A stretch of 64,000 nucleotides of DNA from Solibaculum_A intestinale (GCF_040096205.1 NZ_JBBMFD010000004.1:62001-126000), one strand, 5' to 3'; shown: positions 8,669-18,342, counted from the first letter of the stretch. The notes: generated from the sequence alone by a model not told the origin. Numbers and translations are program-made.

Positions 8669-9133
8669 ATGGAAAAGATAAAAAAGCAAGTCCAGATTTT
8701 TACCGACGGCGCCTGTTCCGGGAACCCGGGGCCGGGCGGATACGGGGTCGTTTTGCGCTATGGGGCGGTGGAGAAGGAGCTCAGCGAAGGCTTTCCCGCC
8801 ACCACCAACAACCGCATGGAACTTTCGGCGGCCATCGCGGGGCTTTCCGCTCTCAAAGAGCCCTGCCGCGTCACCCTTTACAGCGATTCCAAATACCTCA
8901 TCGACGCGGTGGAAAAGGGCTGGGCCAAAAGCTGGCGCGCCAAGGGGTGGAAACGCTCCAACAAAGAGCCGGCCCTTAACCCGGACCTGTGGGAAACGCT
9001 GTTGAATCTCTTGGAGCGGCATGAGGTGATGTTTGTCTGGGTCAAGGGGCACGCGGGACACCCGGAAAACGAGCGGTGCGACGCGCTGGCGGTGGCGGCG
9101 GCCAAAAAAGCGGCGGGCGGCATCAACCGGTAA
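8669..9133 (+). CDS. rnhA: Ribonuclease HI
   Basis: RNase HI cleaves the RNA strand of RNA-DNA hybrids, removing primers and R-loops. The 154 residues match the single-domain bacterial enzyme. The catalytic carboxylates are in IFTDGACSGNPGPGG (Asp), NNRMEL (Glu) and YSDSKY (Asp), and GHAGHPENERCD supplies the catalytic His loop and last Asp. The basic handle region (KGWAKSWRAKGWKRSN) is present as in the E. coli type. The start at 8669 lies seven bases after AAAGGAG; an earlier in-frame ATG at 8651 overlaps that site. It stands alone between two terminator/promoter regions. Confidence 0.95.
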   Translation: MEKIKKQVQIFTDGACSGNPGPGGYGVVLRYGAVEKELSEGFPATTNNRMELSAAIAGLSALKEPCRVTLYSDSKYLIDAVEKGWAKSWRAKGWKRSNKEPALNPDLWETLLNLLERHEVMFVWVKGHAGHPENERCDALAVAAAKKAAGGINR

Positions 9134-9218
9134 TGCTTTTGGATGTGCCTTCCTGGATTTTATGGGATTATTCCAGTATGATAGGCAAAAATCCGTCTTC
9201 TTTTATCCAAACCGACAA

Positions 9219-9247
9219 TTGAAATCTATACTATATTAGTATACAAT
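9219..9247 (+). promoter_or_regulatory. iscS-iscU promoter with an operator palindrome in its spacer
   Basis: TTGAAA, a 17-base spacer and TACAAT form a good sigma-A promoter. The spacer is filled by TATACTA-TAT-TAGTATA (9227-9243), a perfect 7-bp inverted repeat around three bases. A regulator bound there would block RNA polymerase. The match to known IscR or CymR boxes is not evident, so the regulator is unknown. Confidence 0.7.
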
Positions 9248-9451
9248 TTAGTTGCGCACAAAAGTATTGCGCGTTTTGCCATCCGGTCTTCTTGCCCGGG
9301 CAGGTATGTTTTCCTTCTTTTGTGCAAACCATAAACCACTGGAAAGCAAGACGGGCGGATCTTCGCCCTGTGCTTTCTTTGGCTGTGCGGGACGCTTCTC
9401 TGCTTTCTTTATTTTATTGCCGGCGCACAGCGGCGGAATGGAGTTTCTGTT
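9248..9451 (+). other. 5' leader of iscS
   Basis: About 200 bases lie between promoter and start codon. The stretch holds a two-part hairpin (AAAGCA at 9343-9348 with TGCTTT at 9371-9376, and GGGCG at 9353-9357 with CGCCC at 9364-9368) followed by a pyrimidine-rich tract. It might be an attenuator; no T-box or known riboswitch motif is seen. Confidence 0.35.
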
Positions 9452-10642
<1,191 letters not shown>

Positions 10643-10656
10643 GAGGAGTTTCGAGT

Positions 10657-11085
10657 ATGGCATACAGTGAAAAGGTAATGGATCATTTCGCCCATCCGCG
10701 CAATGTGGGCGAGCTTGCCGACGCAAACGGCGTGGGCGAGGTGGGAAACTCCCGCTGCGGGGACATTATGAAGATGTTCATCAAGGTTAAGGACAACGTC
10801 ATCGAGGACGTGAGCTTCAAGACCTTCGGCTGCGGCGCGGCGGTGGCCACCAGCTCCATGGCCACCGAGATGATCAAGGGAAAGACCATCGACGAGGCCC
10901 TCAAGCTGACCAACAAAGCGGTCATGGAGGCGCTCGACGGGCTGCCGCCGGTAAAGGTGCACTGTTCGGTGCTGGCTGAGCAGGCCATCAAGGCCGCCAT
11001 TTCCGACTATTACACCCGCATCGGCATCGACCCGCTGCCCATCGTCGGGGAAATCGGGGACTGCGAAGCTTGCCACATACATTGA
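10657..11085 (+). CDS. iscU: Iron-sulfur cluster scaffold protein IscU/NifU N-terminal type
   Basis: The scaffold receives sulfur from IscS and iron to build [2Fe-2S]/[4Fe-4S] clusters. The 142-residue product contains the three conserved cysteines in NSRCGDIMKMF, FGCGAAVATSS and VHCSVLAEQA, with Asp after the first Cys as in IscU. It starts MAYSEKVMDHFAHPRNVGE at 10657 behind GAGAGGAG. The C-terminus extends slightly (IVGEIGDCEACHIH), adding two cysteines seen in many clostridial NifU-like proteins. It is co-transcribed with iscS and ends just before a terminator. Confidence 0.94.
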   Translation: MAYSEKVMDHFAHPRNVGELADANGVGEVGNSRCGDIMKMFIKVKDNVIEDVSFKTFGCGAAVATSSMATEMIKGKTIDEALKLTNKAVMEALDGLPPVKVHCSVLAEQAIKAAISDYYTRIGIDPLPIVGEIGDCEACHIH

Positions 11086-11097
11086 TCCAAAGAAAAA

Positions 11098-11129
11098 CGC
11101 CCCGGTACTCAAACCAAAGTACCGGGGCG
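11098..11129. terminator. Bidirectional terminator, iscU / PH-like gene
   Basis: A perfect stem (CGCCCCGGTAC with GTACCGGGGCG) is flanked by A-rich and T-rich tracts on both sides, serving iscU on plus and the convergent gene on minus. Confidence 0.8.
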
Positions 11130-11146
11130 TTTGTTCTGCGTTTTTT

Positions 11147-11716
11147 TCAGCGGTCGGCCGGTTCTATGCGGGAGGCTTCCAGCACCTTTCCTTCAATCAG
11201 GCGGTAAACCCGCTCCACATCTTCGATGTCTTCAAAGGCTCTGCCCTGCAAGAGGTTCGTGCTCCCGCGATAGGATGCGGTCCTATCATAATAGAAATTC
11301 CTGGGGGAAAAGTAGATGGTTCCCCGATCGTCCTTGGTCTGCTCTTTTTCCAGGGTTTCGATGTTCTGGTACAAAAGAAACTGGGTGTTTTTCCGGTACA
11401 GGAACAAAAGCCGCTGGTCGGTCACCACATAATGGGTGGAACTGAGACTTCTCGCCCGGGATACAAACCGCCCGAAAAGCAGGTAAAGCCCCACCAGGAT
11501 AAACGGAATTCCAAACAGCGCCATAATGAGAGGGCCGCCGCCTGCAATCACAGTATACTCCCAAAAGCCCGCAAACCCGCACCAAAACAAGCTGAACGGA
11601 ATCAAAACCGCATCGCTCTTTTGCAATCGAATGCCCTTTCTGGGCGAGCCTTCCCAAAGGACATATTCTCCCGGCTGCAAGGCGTTTCGCACCGCCTGGT
11701 TGTAGGAATCCTCCAT
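11147..11716 (-). CDS. Membrane protein with PH-like (YdbS-type) domain
   Basis: The 189-residue product starts MEDSYNQAVRNALQPGEYVLWEGSPRKG, then has two hydrophobic segments (about 40-60 and 62-85, IMALFGIPFILVGLYLLFG), then a soluble part with YVVTDQRLLFL, the signature strand of bacterial PH-like domains. Such proteins sit in the membrane with the PH-like fold in the cytoplasm; their function is mostly unknown. The ATG at 11716 has GGAG upstream, whereas a longer frame reading to 12022 crosses the next gene and is rejected. It is downstream of, but about 130 bases from, the small acidic protein gene. Confidence 0.75.
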   Translation of the reverse strand: MEDSYNQAVRNALQPGEYVLWEGSPRKGIRLQKSDAVLIPFSLFWCGFAGFWEYTVIAGGGPLIMALFGIPFILVGLYLLFGRFVSRARSLSSTHYVVTDQRLLFLYRKNTQFLLYQNIETLEKEQTKDDRGTIYFSPRNFYYDRTASYRGSTNLLQGRAFEDIEDVERVYRLIEGKVLEASRIEPADR

Positions 11717-11846
11717 GCTTCTCCATCCTTTCCCGCCTGTCCTCGGCCTTGGGCAGACGAGGAAACGCGGAGCTTTTTTCATAAGGATACTACAGCCGGG
11801 CAAAAACCGCAAGAAAAATACGTCGGGCGGCCAAAAAACGCATTTT

Positions 11847-12089
11847 TTAGAAATCGTGCCTGGAGCCGCCGCTTGCGCCGATTTTTTCATAAACCTGGAC
11901 GATGGCTTCGACGCACTGAAAGTCCTCCAAGGTCTCATCGTCCAGGATGGCGCGGATTTCGTGCAGCGCCAGCATACATTCCAGATGGGCCAGGTCCCGG
12001 ATGGAATCGTCCAGGTTCTCAAAGCGCACGGACACGTCGTACCGGGCCAGCAGGTGGAGCAAAATTTCCCTTTCGAAATCCATTGTCAT
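11847..12089 (-). CDS. Small acidic protein encoded with an XRE regulator
   Basis: I do not recognise this 80-residue protein. It is acidic and predicted helical (MTMDFEREILLHLLARYDV, later LDDETLEDFQCVEAIVQVYEK). It overlaps the upstream XRE gene by four bases (ATGA), so translation is coupled and the two very likely work together. It could be a regulator partner or an anti-regulator. A toxin role is not supported by any visible catalytic motif. It ends before a gap of about 130 bases containing no recognisable terminator. Confidence 0.65.
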   Translation of the reverse strand: MTMDFEREILLHLLARYDVSVRFENLDDSIRDLAHLECMLALHEIRAILDDETLEDFQCVEAIVQVYEKIGASGGSRHDF

Positions 12090-12310
12090 TCCCTTTCAAA
12101 AAGCTTTTCCACGGGGACGTGAAGCTGGTCGGCAATGGCGAAAAGCAGGTCAAGGGAGACCCCTGTGCGCGCGGATTCAATGCGGCTCATATGGGTGCGG
12201 TCGATGTTCAGCTGTTCGGCCAGCTCCATCTGGGTCAGCCCCTGCATCCGGCGGTAATAGGCAATATTCAGCCCCAACCGCCGATACTTTTCCCACTGGT
12301 ATGGTTCCAT
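12086..12310 (-). CDS. XRE-family helix-turn-helix regulator
   Basis: The 74-residue product is almost entirely a Cro/C1-type HTH: GLNIAYYRRMQGLTQMELAEQ, then DRTHMSRIESARTGVSLDLLFAIADQL, ending VPVEKLFERE. I chose the ATG at 12310 because AGGAGAGG sits at a normal distance; a GTG at 12319 is too close to it. Just upstream the pentamer TCTAG occurs twice, ten bases apart (12325-12340 region), which may be an autoregulatory site. It heads a two-gene unit with the small acidic protein. Confidence 0.85.
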   Translation of the reverse strand: MEPYQWEKYRRLGLNIAYYRRMQGLTQMELAEQLNIDRTHMSRIESARTGVSLDLLFAIADQLHVPVEKLFERE

Positions 12311-12340
12311 CCGTCCCACCTCTCCTAGATTTTACTAGAA

Positions 12341-12605
12341 TTGGACTGGCAATGAAACGGACTGGGATACCACAAATGAGGCCTCACAGGCTTCAAACGT
12401 CGTTCGTTTGGGAGTAGGCTGGAGTTTTCGCCCTAGGTTCGGCCGGAGCATCCGCCTGCCGCAAGGGAAAACCGGCTGGGCCCGCTGGCGGGCAGCTTTA
12501 GCCCGGCCTGCCGTGGGGCATGCACTTCCCGCCTTTTGTGGCCTGTCCCAGCCTTTTCCTTCTCAAAACCACAACCGGTTGGGGTGTCTTTTACCTGTTA
12601 GGGAA
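12341..12605. other. Gene-free stretch between the XRE gene and aconitase
   Basis: I see no coding region here. It contains short GC-rich hairpins (for example CCCGC/GCGGG near 12480-12500) but no T-run and no recognisable RNA family. Confidence 0.4.
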
Positions 12606-12634
12606 TTGACAAACGGGTCGAATTGGGCGATAAT
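12606..12634 (+). promoter_or_regulatory. Near-consensus sigma-A promoter for aconitase
   Basis: TTGACA, a 17-base spacer and GATAAT lie 55 bases before the aconitase ATG. A second TATTAT-like box at about 12640-12645 lacks its own -35. Confidence 0.8.
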
Positions 12635-12689
12635 AAGCTATTATATGTGTATTGAAATTTCTGTTTGATTCGGAAAGGAGCAGTCTAAC

Positions 12690-14624
12690 ATGGGCGATAC
12701 CTTAGCACAAAAGATCATCAAAGCGCACCTGCTCAGCGGCGACACCGCCGTAGGCAGCGAAATCGGCCTGAAAATCGACCAGACGCTGACCCAGGACGCC
12801 ACGGGCACCATGGCCTATCTGGAATTCGAGGCCATGGGCGTGCCGCGGGTGAAGACCGAACGCAGCGTCGCGTATATCGACCACAACACCCTCCAGTCCG
12901 GCTTTGAAAACGCCGACGACCACCGCTTTATCCAGTCGGTTGCCAAAAAGCACGGGATTTACTTCTCCCGTCCCGGCAACGGCATCTGCCACCAGGTGCA
13001 CTTGGAGCGGTTTGGCAAGCCCGGCAAGACCCTCATCGGGTCGGACAGCCACACTCCCACCGGCGGCGGCATCGGGATGCTGGCCTTCGGCGCGGGAGGC
13101 CTGGACGTGGCGGTGGCCATGGGCGGCGGCCCGTACTACATCTCCATGCCCAAAATGGTGCGTATCACCCTTTCGGGCAAGCTGCGTCCCTGGGTTTCGG
13201 CCAAGGACGTGATTCTGGAAGTGCTGCGGATGCTGTCGGTCAAGGGCGGCGTGGGCAAAATCATCGAATACGCCGGAGAGGGCGTCAAGTCCCTGACGGT
13301 GCCCGAACGCGCCACCATCACCAACATGGGCGCGGAGCTGGGCGCCACCACCTCCATCTTCCCGTCCGATGAGGTGACCCGGGAATTCCTCAAGGCCCAG
13401 GGCCGCGAGGAGGACTGGGCGGCTCTTTCTTCCGACGAGGACGCTACCTACGACGAGGAATACGCCATTGATTTGAGTTCTCTTCGCCCGGCGGCCGCCA
13501 TGCCCCACAGCCCGGACAACGTCAAGGCCGTGGAGGACATCGGAAAAATCAAAATCGACCAGGTATGTATCGGTTCGTGCACCAATTCTTCTTACTTAGA
13601 CTTAATGCGGGTAGCGCGCATTTTAAAGGGCAAGACGGTCCATCCGGACGTAAGCCTGTCCATCGCTCCCGGCTCCAAGCAGGTGTATAACATGCTGGCG
13701 AAAAACGGGGCATTGGCGGACATCATCGCAGCGGGCGCACGGGTGCTCGAATGCGCCTGCGGCCCCTGCATCGGCATGGGCCAGTCCCCCAATTCCGGCG
13801 GCGTCTCCCTGCGCACCTTCAACCGCAACTTTGAAGGCCGTTCCGGCACGGCGGACGGCAAGATTTATCTGGTAAGCCCGGAAACGGCGGCGGTTTCCGC
13901 CATCGCCGGCGTGCTCACCGACCCGCGCACCTTAGGAGAGATGGTCTCCATAGACCTGCCCGAGGAATTCCTGATCAACGACAACATGGTGCTCGCTCCC
14001 GCCCCGGTGGAGGAAATGGACAAGGTGGAAATCCTGCGCGGGCCCAACATCAAGCCCTTCCCCCAGTCCGAACCGCTTGCCGACACCATTGCGGCCAAGG
14101 CACTTCTCAAGGTGGGGGACAACATCACCACCGACCACATCATGCCCGCGGGCTCGAAAATCCTCCCCTACCGTTCCAACATCCCCTATCTGTCCCAGTT
14201 CTGCTTCGGCGTGTGCGACAAGGAGTTCCCCGCCCGCTGTAAGGAAGAGGGCAAGGGCATCGTAGTGGGCGGTTCCAACTACGGCCAGGGCTCTTCGAGA
14301 GAGCATGCGGCGCTGGTGCCGCTGTACTTAGGGGTCAAGGCGGTCATCGCCAAGTCCTTCGCCCGCATCCATGCGGCAAACCTGATCAATGCCGGCATCG
14401 TGCCGCTGACCTTTGAAAAGGACGCGGATTACGACGGGATTGATCAGATGGATGAGCTGCGCCTGCCGGAGATCCGCAAGGCCATCGCCGAAGGCGGCGA
14501 GATTGTGGTGGAGAATCTGACCAAGGGGACCAAGTTCCCGGTGCGCTGCGAGCTGTCCAAGCGCCAGCGGGAGATGCTGCTGGCCGGCGGCCTTCTCAAT
14601 TACACGAAGCTTCAGGCGGAATAA
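12690..14624 (+). CDS. acnA: Aconitate hydratase (short bacterial type)
   Basis: Aconitase interconverts citrate and isocitrate using a [4Fe-4S] cluster. The 644 residues match the shorter, Aquifex-type bacterial aconitase rather than the 890-residue AcnA/AcnB. Cluster cysteines are visible in CIGSCTNSS and CACGPCIGMG, and the early DSHTPTGGGIGMLAFGAGGLD block and late SNYGQGSSREHAALVP block are active-site segments. AAAGGAG precedes the ATG. Isocitrate dehydrogenase begins 32 bases downstream, so the pair feeds 2-oxoglutarate for glutamate synthesis. No citrate synthase gene is present in the window. Confidence 0.95.
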   Translation: MGDTLAQKIIKAHLLSGDTAVGSEIGLKIDQTLTQDATGTMAYLEFEAMGVPRVKTERSVAYIDHNTLQSGFENADDHRFIQSVAKKHGIYFSRPGNGICHQVHLERFGKPGKTLIGSDSHTPTGGGIGMLAFGAGGLDVAVAMGGGPYYISMPKMVRITLSGKLRPWVSAKDVILEVLRMLSVKGGVGKIIEYAGEGVKSLTVPERATITNMGAELGATTSIFPSDEVTREFLKAQGREEDWAALSSDEDATYDEEYAIDLSSLRPAAAMPHSPDNVKAVEDIGKIKIDQVCIGSCTNSSYLDLMRVARILKGKTVHPDVSLSIAPGSKQVYNMLAKNGALADIIAAGARVLECACGPCIGMGQSPNSGGVSLRTFNRNFEGRSGTADGKIYLVSPETAAVSAIAGVLTDPRTLGEMVSIDLPEEFLINDNMVLAPAPVEEMDKVEILRGPNIKPFPQSEPLADTIAAKALLKVGDNITTDHIMPAGSKILPYRSNIPYLSQFCFGVCDKEFPARCKEEGKGIVVGGSNYGQGSSREHAALVPLYLGVKAVIAKSFARIHAANLINAGIVPLTFEKDADYDGIDQMDELRLPEIRKAIAEGGEIVVENLTKGTKFPVRCELSKRQREMLLAGGLLNYTKLQAE

Positions 14625-14656
14625 GCTTTTCTATTTTGAGCCAGGAGGAAACACGA

Positions 14657-15823
14657 ATGGAAGACAAAATCACGGCAGCCCTAACAAAATTTGAACAGGT
14701 CATGCGCGCCCAGCTCGAACGGGTCGAACGGATGAAGGCGGACAAGGAGTTCACCGATTTTGAGCACCTTGACAAGCTGATCATCGGCGTGTGCGGCGGG
14801 GACGGGATCGGCCCGATCATCACCAATGAAGCCGCCCGGGTGCTCGAGTACCTCCTCAAGGATGAGGTTGAGGCGGGCAAGGTGGAGTTTCGCACCATCG
14901 ACGGGCTGACCATTGAGCATCGTGCCGAAGTGGGCAAGGCGATTCCCGACGACGTGCTCGCCGAGCTGAAAAAGTGCCACGTCATTCTGAAGGGCCCGAC
15001 CACCACGCCCCGTGCCGGTGATCCGTGGCCCAACATCGAGTCGGCAAACGTGGCCATGCGTAAGGAGCTCGACCTGTTCGCCAACGTCCGTCCGGTAAAG
15101 GTTCCGGAAAAGGGGATTGACTGGACCTTCTTCCGGGAGAACACAGAAGGCGCCTATACCTTGGGTTCCTGCGGCGTCAACGTGACCGACGACCTGGCGG
15201 TGGACTTTACCGTTACCACCACCCAGGGCACTGAGCGTATCGCCCGCCTTGCTTACGACTATGCCCGCAAGAATAAGAAGGAGCGGGTTTCCATCATCAC
15301 CAAGGCAAACGTGGTCAAGACCACCGACGGCAAGTTTCTGCGCCTTTGCCAGGAGATTGGCAAGGAATACCCGGAGATCATCACCGACGACTGGTACATT
15401 GACATCACCACCGCGAAGCTGATCGACGAGAAGCGCCGCACTGACTTCAAGGTGTTTATCCTGCCGAACCTCTACGGCGACATCATCACCGACGAGGCTG
15501 CGGAGTTCCAGGGCGGCGTAGGTACCGCCGGCAGCGCGAACCTGGGCAAGCATTACGCCATGTTCGAAGCCATCCACGGCTCCGCTCCCCGCATGATGAA
15601 CGAAGGCCGCGGCCAGTACGCCGACCCCTGTTCCATGCTGCGCGCGGCGGTGATGCTCCTTTCCCACATCGGCCGCCAGGAAAAGGCGGACCTGCTGGAA
15701 AAAGCGCTGGACAAGTGCATGTACGAAGAGAAGAAGTACGTCATCACCGGGCGGGACACGGGCGCGACCTGCAGCCAGTTCGGCGAATACGTGATGCAGA
15801 CCATCGAGGCCATGCAGAACTAA
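14657..15823 (+). CDS. icd: Isocitrate dehydrogenase (NAD-type IDH/IMDH family)
   Basis: The enzyme oxidatively decarboxylates isocitrate to 2-oxoglutarate. The 388-residue protein has IIGVCGGDGIGPIIT near the N-terminus, the substrate loop FRENTEGAYTLGSCGVN, NLYGDIITDEAAEFQGGVG and the cofactor loop EAIHGSAPRMMNEG. Its length and the lack of the E. coli NADP phosphate-binding pattern suggest an NAD-type enzyme, but specificity cannot be settled by eye. The ATG at 14657 has AGGAGG upstream. It is co-transcribed with aconitase and followed by a terminator. Confidence 0.92.
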   Translation: MEDKITAALTKFEQVMRAQLERVERMKADKEFTDFEHLDKLIIGVCGGDGIGPIITNEAARVLEYLLKDEVEAGKVEFRTIDGLTIEHRAEVGKAIPDDVLAELKKCHVILKGPTTTPRAGDPWPNIESANVAMRKELDLFANVRPVKVPEKGIDWTFFRENTEGAYTLGSCGVNVTDDLAVDFTVTTTQGTERIARLAYDYARKNKKERVSIITKANVVKTTDGKFLRLCQEIGKEYPEIITDDWYIDITTAKLIDEKRRTDFKVFILPNLYGDIITDEAAEFQGGVGTAGSANLGKHYAMFEAIHGSAPRMMNEGRGQYADPCSMLRAAVMLLSHIGRQEKADLLEKALDKCMYEEKKYVITGRDTGATCSQFGEYVMQTIEAMQN

Positions 15824-15836
15824 TTCCAGGCGGACA

Positions 15837-15866
15837 AAAAGGGCACGGCCCGGGCCGTGCCCTTTT
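15837..15866 (+). terminator. Terminator after aconitase-isocitrate dehydrogenase
   Basis: A perfect palindrome (AAAAGGGCACGGCCC with its complement) ends in TTTTCTT. Being symmetrical it could work in both directions. Confidence 0.85.
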
Positions 15867-15906
15867 CTTGCAACCCCACGGCTATCAGAACAAAGGATGA
15901 GAAACG

Positions 15907-16554
15907 ATGAGCAACAAACGGGAAAACATCTCCATGTCGGTAATCCGGCGCCTTCCCCGGTACTACCGGTTTCTAGGGGACCTGCTCAAGCACGGGGTCA
16001 CCCGCATTTCGTCACGGGAGCTTTCCCAGCGCATGGGGCTGACCGCGTCGCAGATCCGGCAGGATCTCAACTGCTTCGGTGGGTTCGGGCAGCAGGGATA
16101 CGGGTATATCGTGGACCAGCTGTACCGGGAAATCGGGAAAATCCTGGGGACAGACAAGCGCCGCCGGGCGATCCTGATCGGCGCTGGCAATTTGGGGCGC
16201 GCCATCGCCAACCACATGGCGTTTGAAACCCGCGGGTTCGACCTGATCGGCATTTTCGATCAAAATCCCAACCTCATCGGCCAGGTCATCAAGGGAATCC
16301 CGGTGCAGGACAGCCGGGGCTTGGAGGAATTTTGCAGCCGCAACCATCCGGCGGTGGCGGTGCTGTGTATCCCGAGAGAGTCCACCCATGAGATGGCAAC
16401 CCGCCTGACCAAGCTCGGCATCAAGGGGTTCTGGAATTTCAGCCACTATGACCTGTCGGTCCATTTCCCTGATGCGGTCATCGAAAACGTTCATTTGGGG
16501 GACAGCCTCTTGACTTTAAGCTACCGGGTTTCTGAGCTGGAGAGAAAAGAATAG
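15907..16554 (+). CDS. rex: Redox-sensing transcriptional repressor Rex
   Basis: Rex senses the NADH/NAD ratio and represses fermentation and respiration genes. The 215 residues contain the winged-helix part (VIRRLPRYYRFLGDLLKHG, then GLTASQIRQDLNCFGGFGQQG) and a Rossmann domain with ILIGAGNLGRAIANH. An AAAGGATGAG ribosome binding site precedes the ATG. It follows the TCA genes but is separated by a terminator, so it is probably transcribed alone. I found no clear Rex operator (TTGTTAA type dyad) in the nearby promoters. Confidence 0.96.
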   Translation: MSNKRENISMSVIRRLPRYYRFLGDLLKHGVTRISSRELSQRMGLTASQIRQDLNCFGGFGQQGYGYIVDQLYREIGKILGTDKRRRAILIGAGNLGRAIANHMAFETRGFDLIGIFDQNPNLIGQVIKGIPVQDSRGLEEFCSRNHPAVAVLCIPRESTHEMATRLTKLGIKGFWNFSHYDLSVHFPDAVIENVHLGDSLLTLSYRVSELERKE

Positions 16555-16577
16555 GCTCTTTTTTCCCAGTACGCCGG

Positions 16578-16618
16578 ATGCAAAAACGCGGGACCATGAT
16601 GGTCCCGCGTTTTTGCAT
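16578..16618. terminator. Bidirectional terminator, rex / membrane protein
   Basis: An 18-bp perfect stem (ATGCAAAAACGCGGGACC and its complement) is followed by TTTTTT on plus and an A-rich side that gives T residues on minus, serving the convergent genes. Confidence 0.85.
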
Positions 16619-16621
16619 TTT

Positions 16622-17116
16622 TTATTTCTCTCCCGCTTCACAGAGCTCTCGAAGCTTTTGCTTGAGCGCATCCTTTGCCACTCTGGTTTTAATAAAAAGA
16701 GGAAGAACGCAAATTCCACTTATGACAGCCGCAGGAACGCAGATCCAGACCCCATTCGTGACCATATCGAAAACCAGCTTTTTTGAATCCTCTAATATAG
16801 GTAGAAGAAAAAGAGGCAGAAAAGAAGACAATAGCAACAAAAATGGGATAGCTGCGATCACAATGGAAAGGATAATCGCCACTGTCATTTTCGTGTATGT
16901 ATAGGAGATAGTATCCCCTACAATCTCACCCTTTAACACCGTTACCCAGGAATTGCGGATACAAGGAATGCGGTAGAAATAAAACGAATGCTTTTCCAAC
17001 AGTTTTCCCCGAAAGTCCCTGTCCTGATGAAAAGAACAGGAGGTATCTATCTGTTCCAAAAATCGTTCCTGGAATTTTTCTTGCGTAACCTCTAATAGCA
17101 TAGACTCTTTTCTCAC
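16622..17116 (-). CDS. Two-helix membrane protein of unknown function
   Basis: I do not recognise this 164-residue protein. Residues 1-75 are polar (EKFQERFLEQIDTSCSFHQD, later FYFYRIPCIRNSWVTVLKGE), then two strong membrane segments follow (about 78-110 and 122-145), with a basic tail. The topology suggests a cytoplasmic or exposed N-terminal domain anchored by a helical hairpin. The start is taken as GTG at 17116 with AAGGG upstream; ATG at 17101 is an alternative. Base composition is more AT-rich than the neighbours, hinting at recent acquisition. Confidence 0.65.
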   Translation of the reverse strand: MRKESMLLEVTQEKFQERFLEQIDTSCSFHQDRDFRGKLLEKHSFYFYRIPCIRNSWVTVLKGEIVGDTISYTYTKMTVAIILSIVIAAIPFLLLLSSFLPLFLLPILEDSKKLVFDMVTNGVWICVPAAVISGICVLPLFIKTRVAKDALKQKLRELCEAGEK

Positions 17117-17184
17117 GAAAATGCCCTTCTTTCCTGTTCCATCAATTCATAACTTTATTTTAACATAAAAGTTTCCACCGCAAA

Positions 17185-17222
17185 AGATAGAAAGGAGGCC
17201 GCCGAAACAGTCGGCTGCCTCC
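17185..17222 (-). terminator. Terminator after dapA
   Basis: On the minus strand GGAGGCAGCCGA pairs with TCGGCGGCCTCC and is followed by TTTCTATCTTTT. Confidence 0.75.
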
Positions 17223-17263
17223 TGTTCAAATAAAACCGCAGACAAGCGGATATCTCCAGAATT

Positions 17264-18208
17264 TTACGCGGAAACCATTTTCCCATTTAGAATCGGCAAG
17301 GCAAAATATGTCCGGCTCGCCGCACAAAGGCCATGCTTTTGCATCACCTTCCACAGCTTTTCCGCCTTCTCCTGCTCCATCTCGCACAAGGGCAGACGGC
17401 AGGACCCCACCGGCACGCCCATAAACCGCAGGGCCTGCTTGACCGGAATAGGATTGACGTCGGAAAACAAAGCTCCGATCAAATCCAGATACTGCAGCTG
17501 CAGCGACGTGCTGTGCTGGACGTTGCCGTCCCGGTAGCTCTGGCAGATGTCGTGGACTACATGAGGCAGCAGGTTGGCCAGCACCGAAATCACACCCTTG
17601 GCGCCCAGTGAAAGGGACGGGGTGATCTGGTCGTCGTTGCCACAGTAGATGTCCAGCCGGTTGCCGCAGCGGGCGGCGATCTGAGCCATCTGGGAGACGC
17701 TGCCGCTGGCTTCTTTGATACCGACGATATTTTCCACCTCGCAAAGCCGCACACAGGTATCCGGCTGGATGTTCACGCCGGTGCGGGAAGGGACGTTATA
17801 AAGGATAACCGGCAGGTCGGCTGCCTGGGCGCAGGCTTTGAAATGCTGATAGAGCCCCTCCTGGGAGGTCTTATTGTAGTAGGGGGTTACGTGTAACAGA
17901 GCATCCGCGCCCGCTTTCTGAGCGAGCTTGGAAAGGCTGACCGCGTGCTGGGTGCAGTTGCCTCCCACGCCGGCGATCACCGGCACCCGGCCGTTTACCA
18001 CCGAGGCGGTAAAACGGATGACTTCCAGATGCTCTTCATCGGTCATGGTGGAAGCTTCCCCGGTGGTCCCGGCTACGACGATGGCATCGGCATGGTTTGC
18101 AAGCTGGTGCTCCAGCAACGCGTTAAGTATGTGGTAATCAATGGCGCCGTCATCCTTCATGGGAGTGACGATGGCGGTGGCGCAACCTCGAAACACGGTT
18201 TTTTTCAT
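17264..18208 (-). CDS. dapA: 4-hydroxy-tetrahydrodipicolinate synthase
   Basis: DapA condenses pyruvate with aspartate semialdehyde, the first committed step to lysine, diaminopimelate and spore dipicolinate. The TIM-barrel signatures are present: GTTGEAST near residue 45, the active-site Tyr in LYNVPSRTGVN, and the Schiff-base Lys in GIKEASGS. At 314 residues it is about 20 longer than usual, the extra lying at the C-terminus (CAASRTYFALPILNGKM). The ATG at 18208 follows AGAGGG. A longer frame reaching 18895 crosses the transporter gene in another frame and is not real. The gene appears monocistronic with its own terminator. Confidence 0.95.
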   Translation of the reverse strand: MKKTVFRGCATAIVTPMKDDGAIDYHILNALLEHQLANHADAIVVAGTTGEASTMTDEEHLEVIRFTASVVNGRVPVIAGVGGNCTQHAVSLSKLAQKAGADALLHVTPYYNKTSQEGLYQHFKACAQAADLPVILYNVPSRTGVNIQPDTCVRLCEVENIVGIKEASGSVSQMAQIAARCGNRLDIYCGNDDQITPSLSLGAKGVISVLANLLPHVVHDICQSYRDGNVQHSTSLQLQYLDLIGALFSDVNPIPVKQALRFMGVPVGSCRLPLCEMEQEKAEKLWKVMQKHGLCAASRTYFALPILNGKMVSA

Positions 18209-18342
18209 GATAAACCCTCTCGTTTTTGGAAAATTTCCTTTTGGTGCAGGTGGCGTGCCTGCTGGTATCAATATAGTCCTGTGAGAGGAAAAACTCAAGA
18301 AAAGATCCCATAAAGAAACCGGCTTGGATGTTAAGGCCGTGT

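Noticed and set aside
11717..12022. An N-terminal extension of the PH-like membrane protein
   Set aside because: It is low-complexity Trp/Arg/Pro-rich out-of-frame reading of the small acidic protein gene; ATG 11716 has a proper ribosome binding site.
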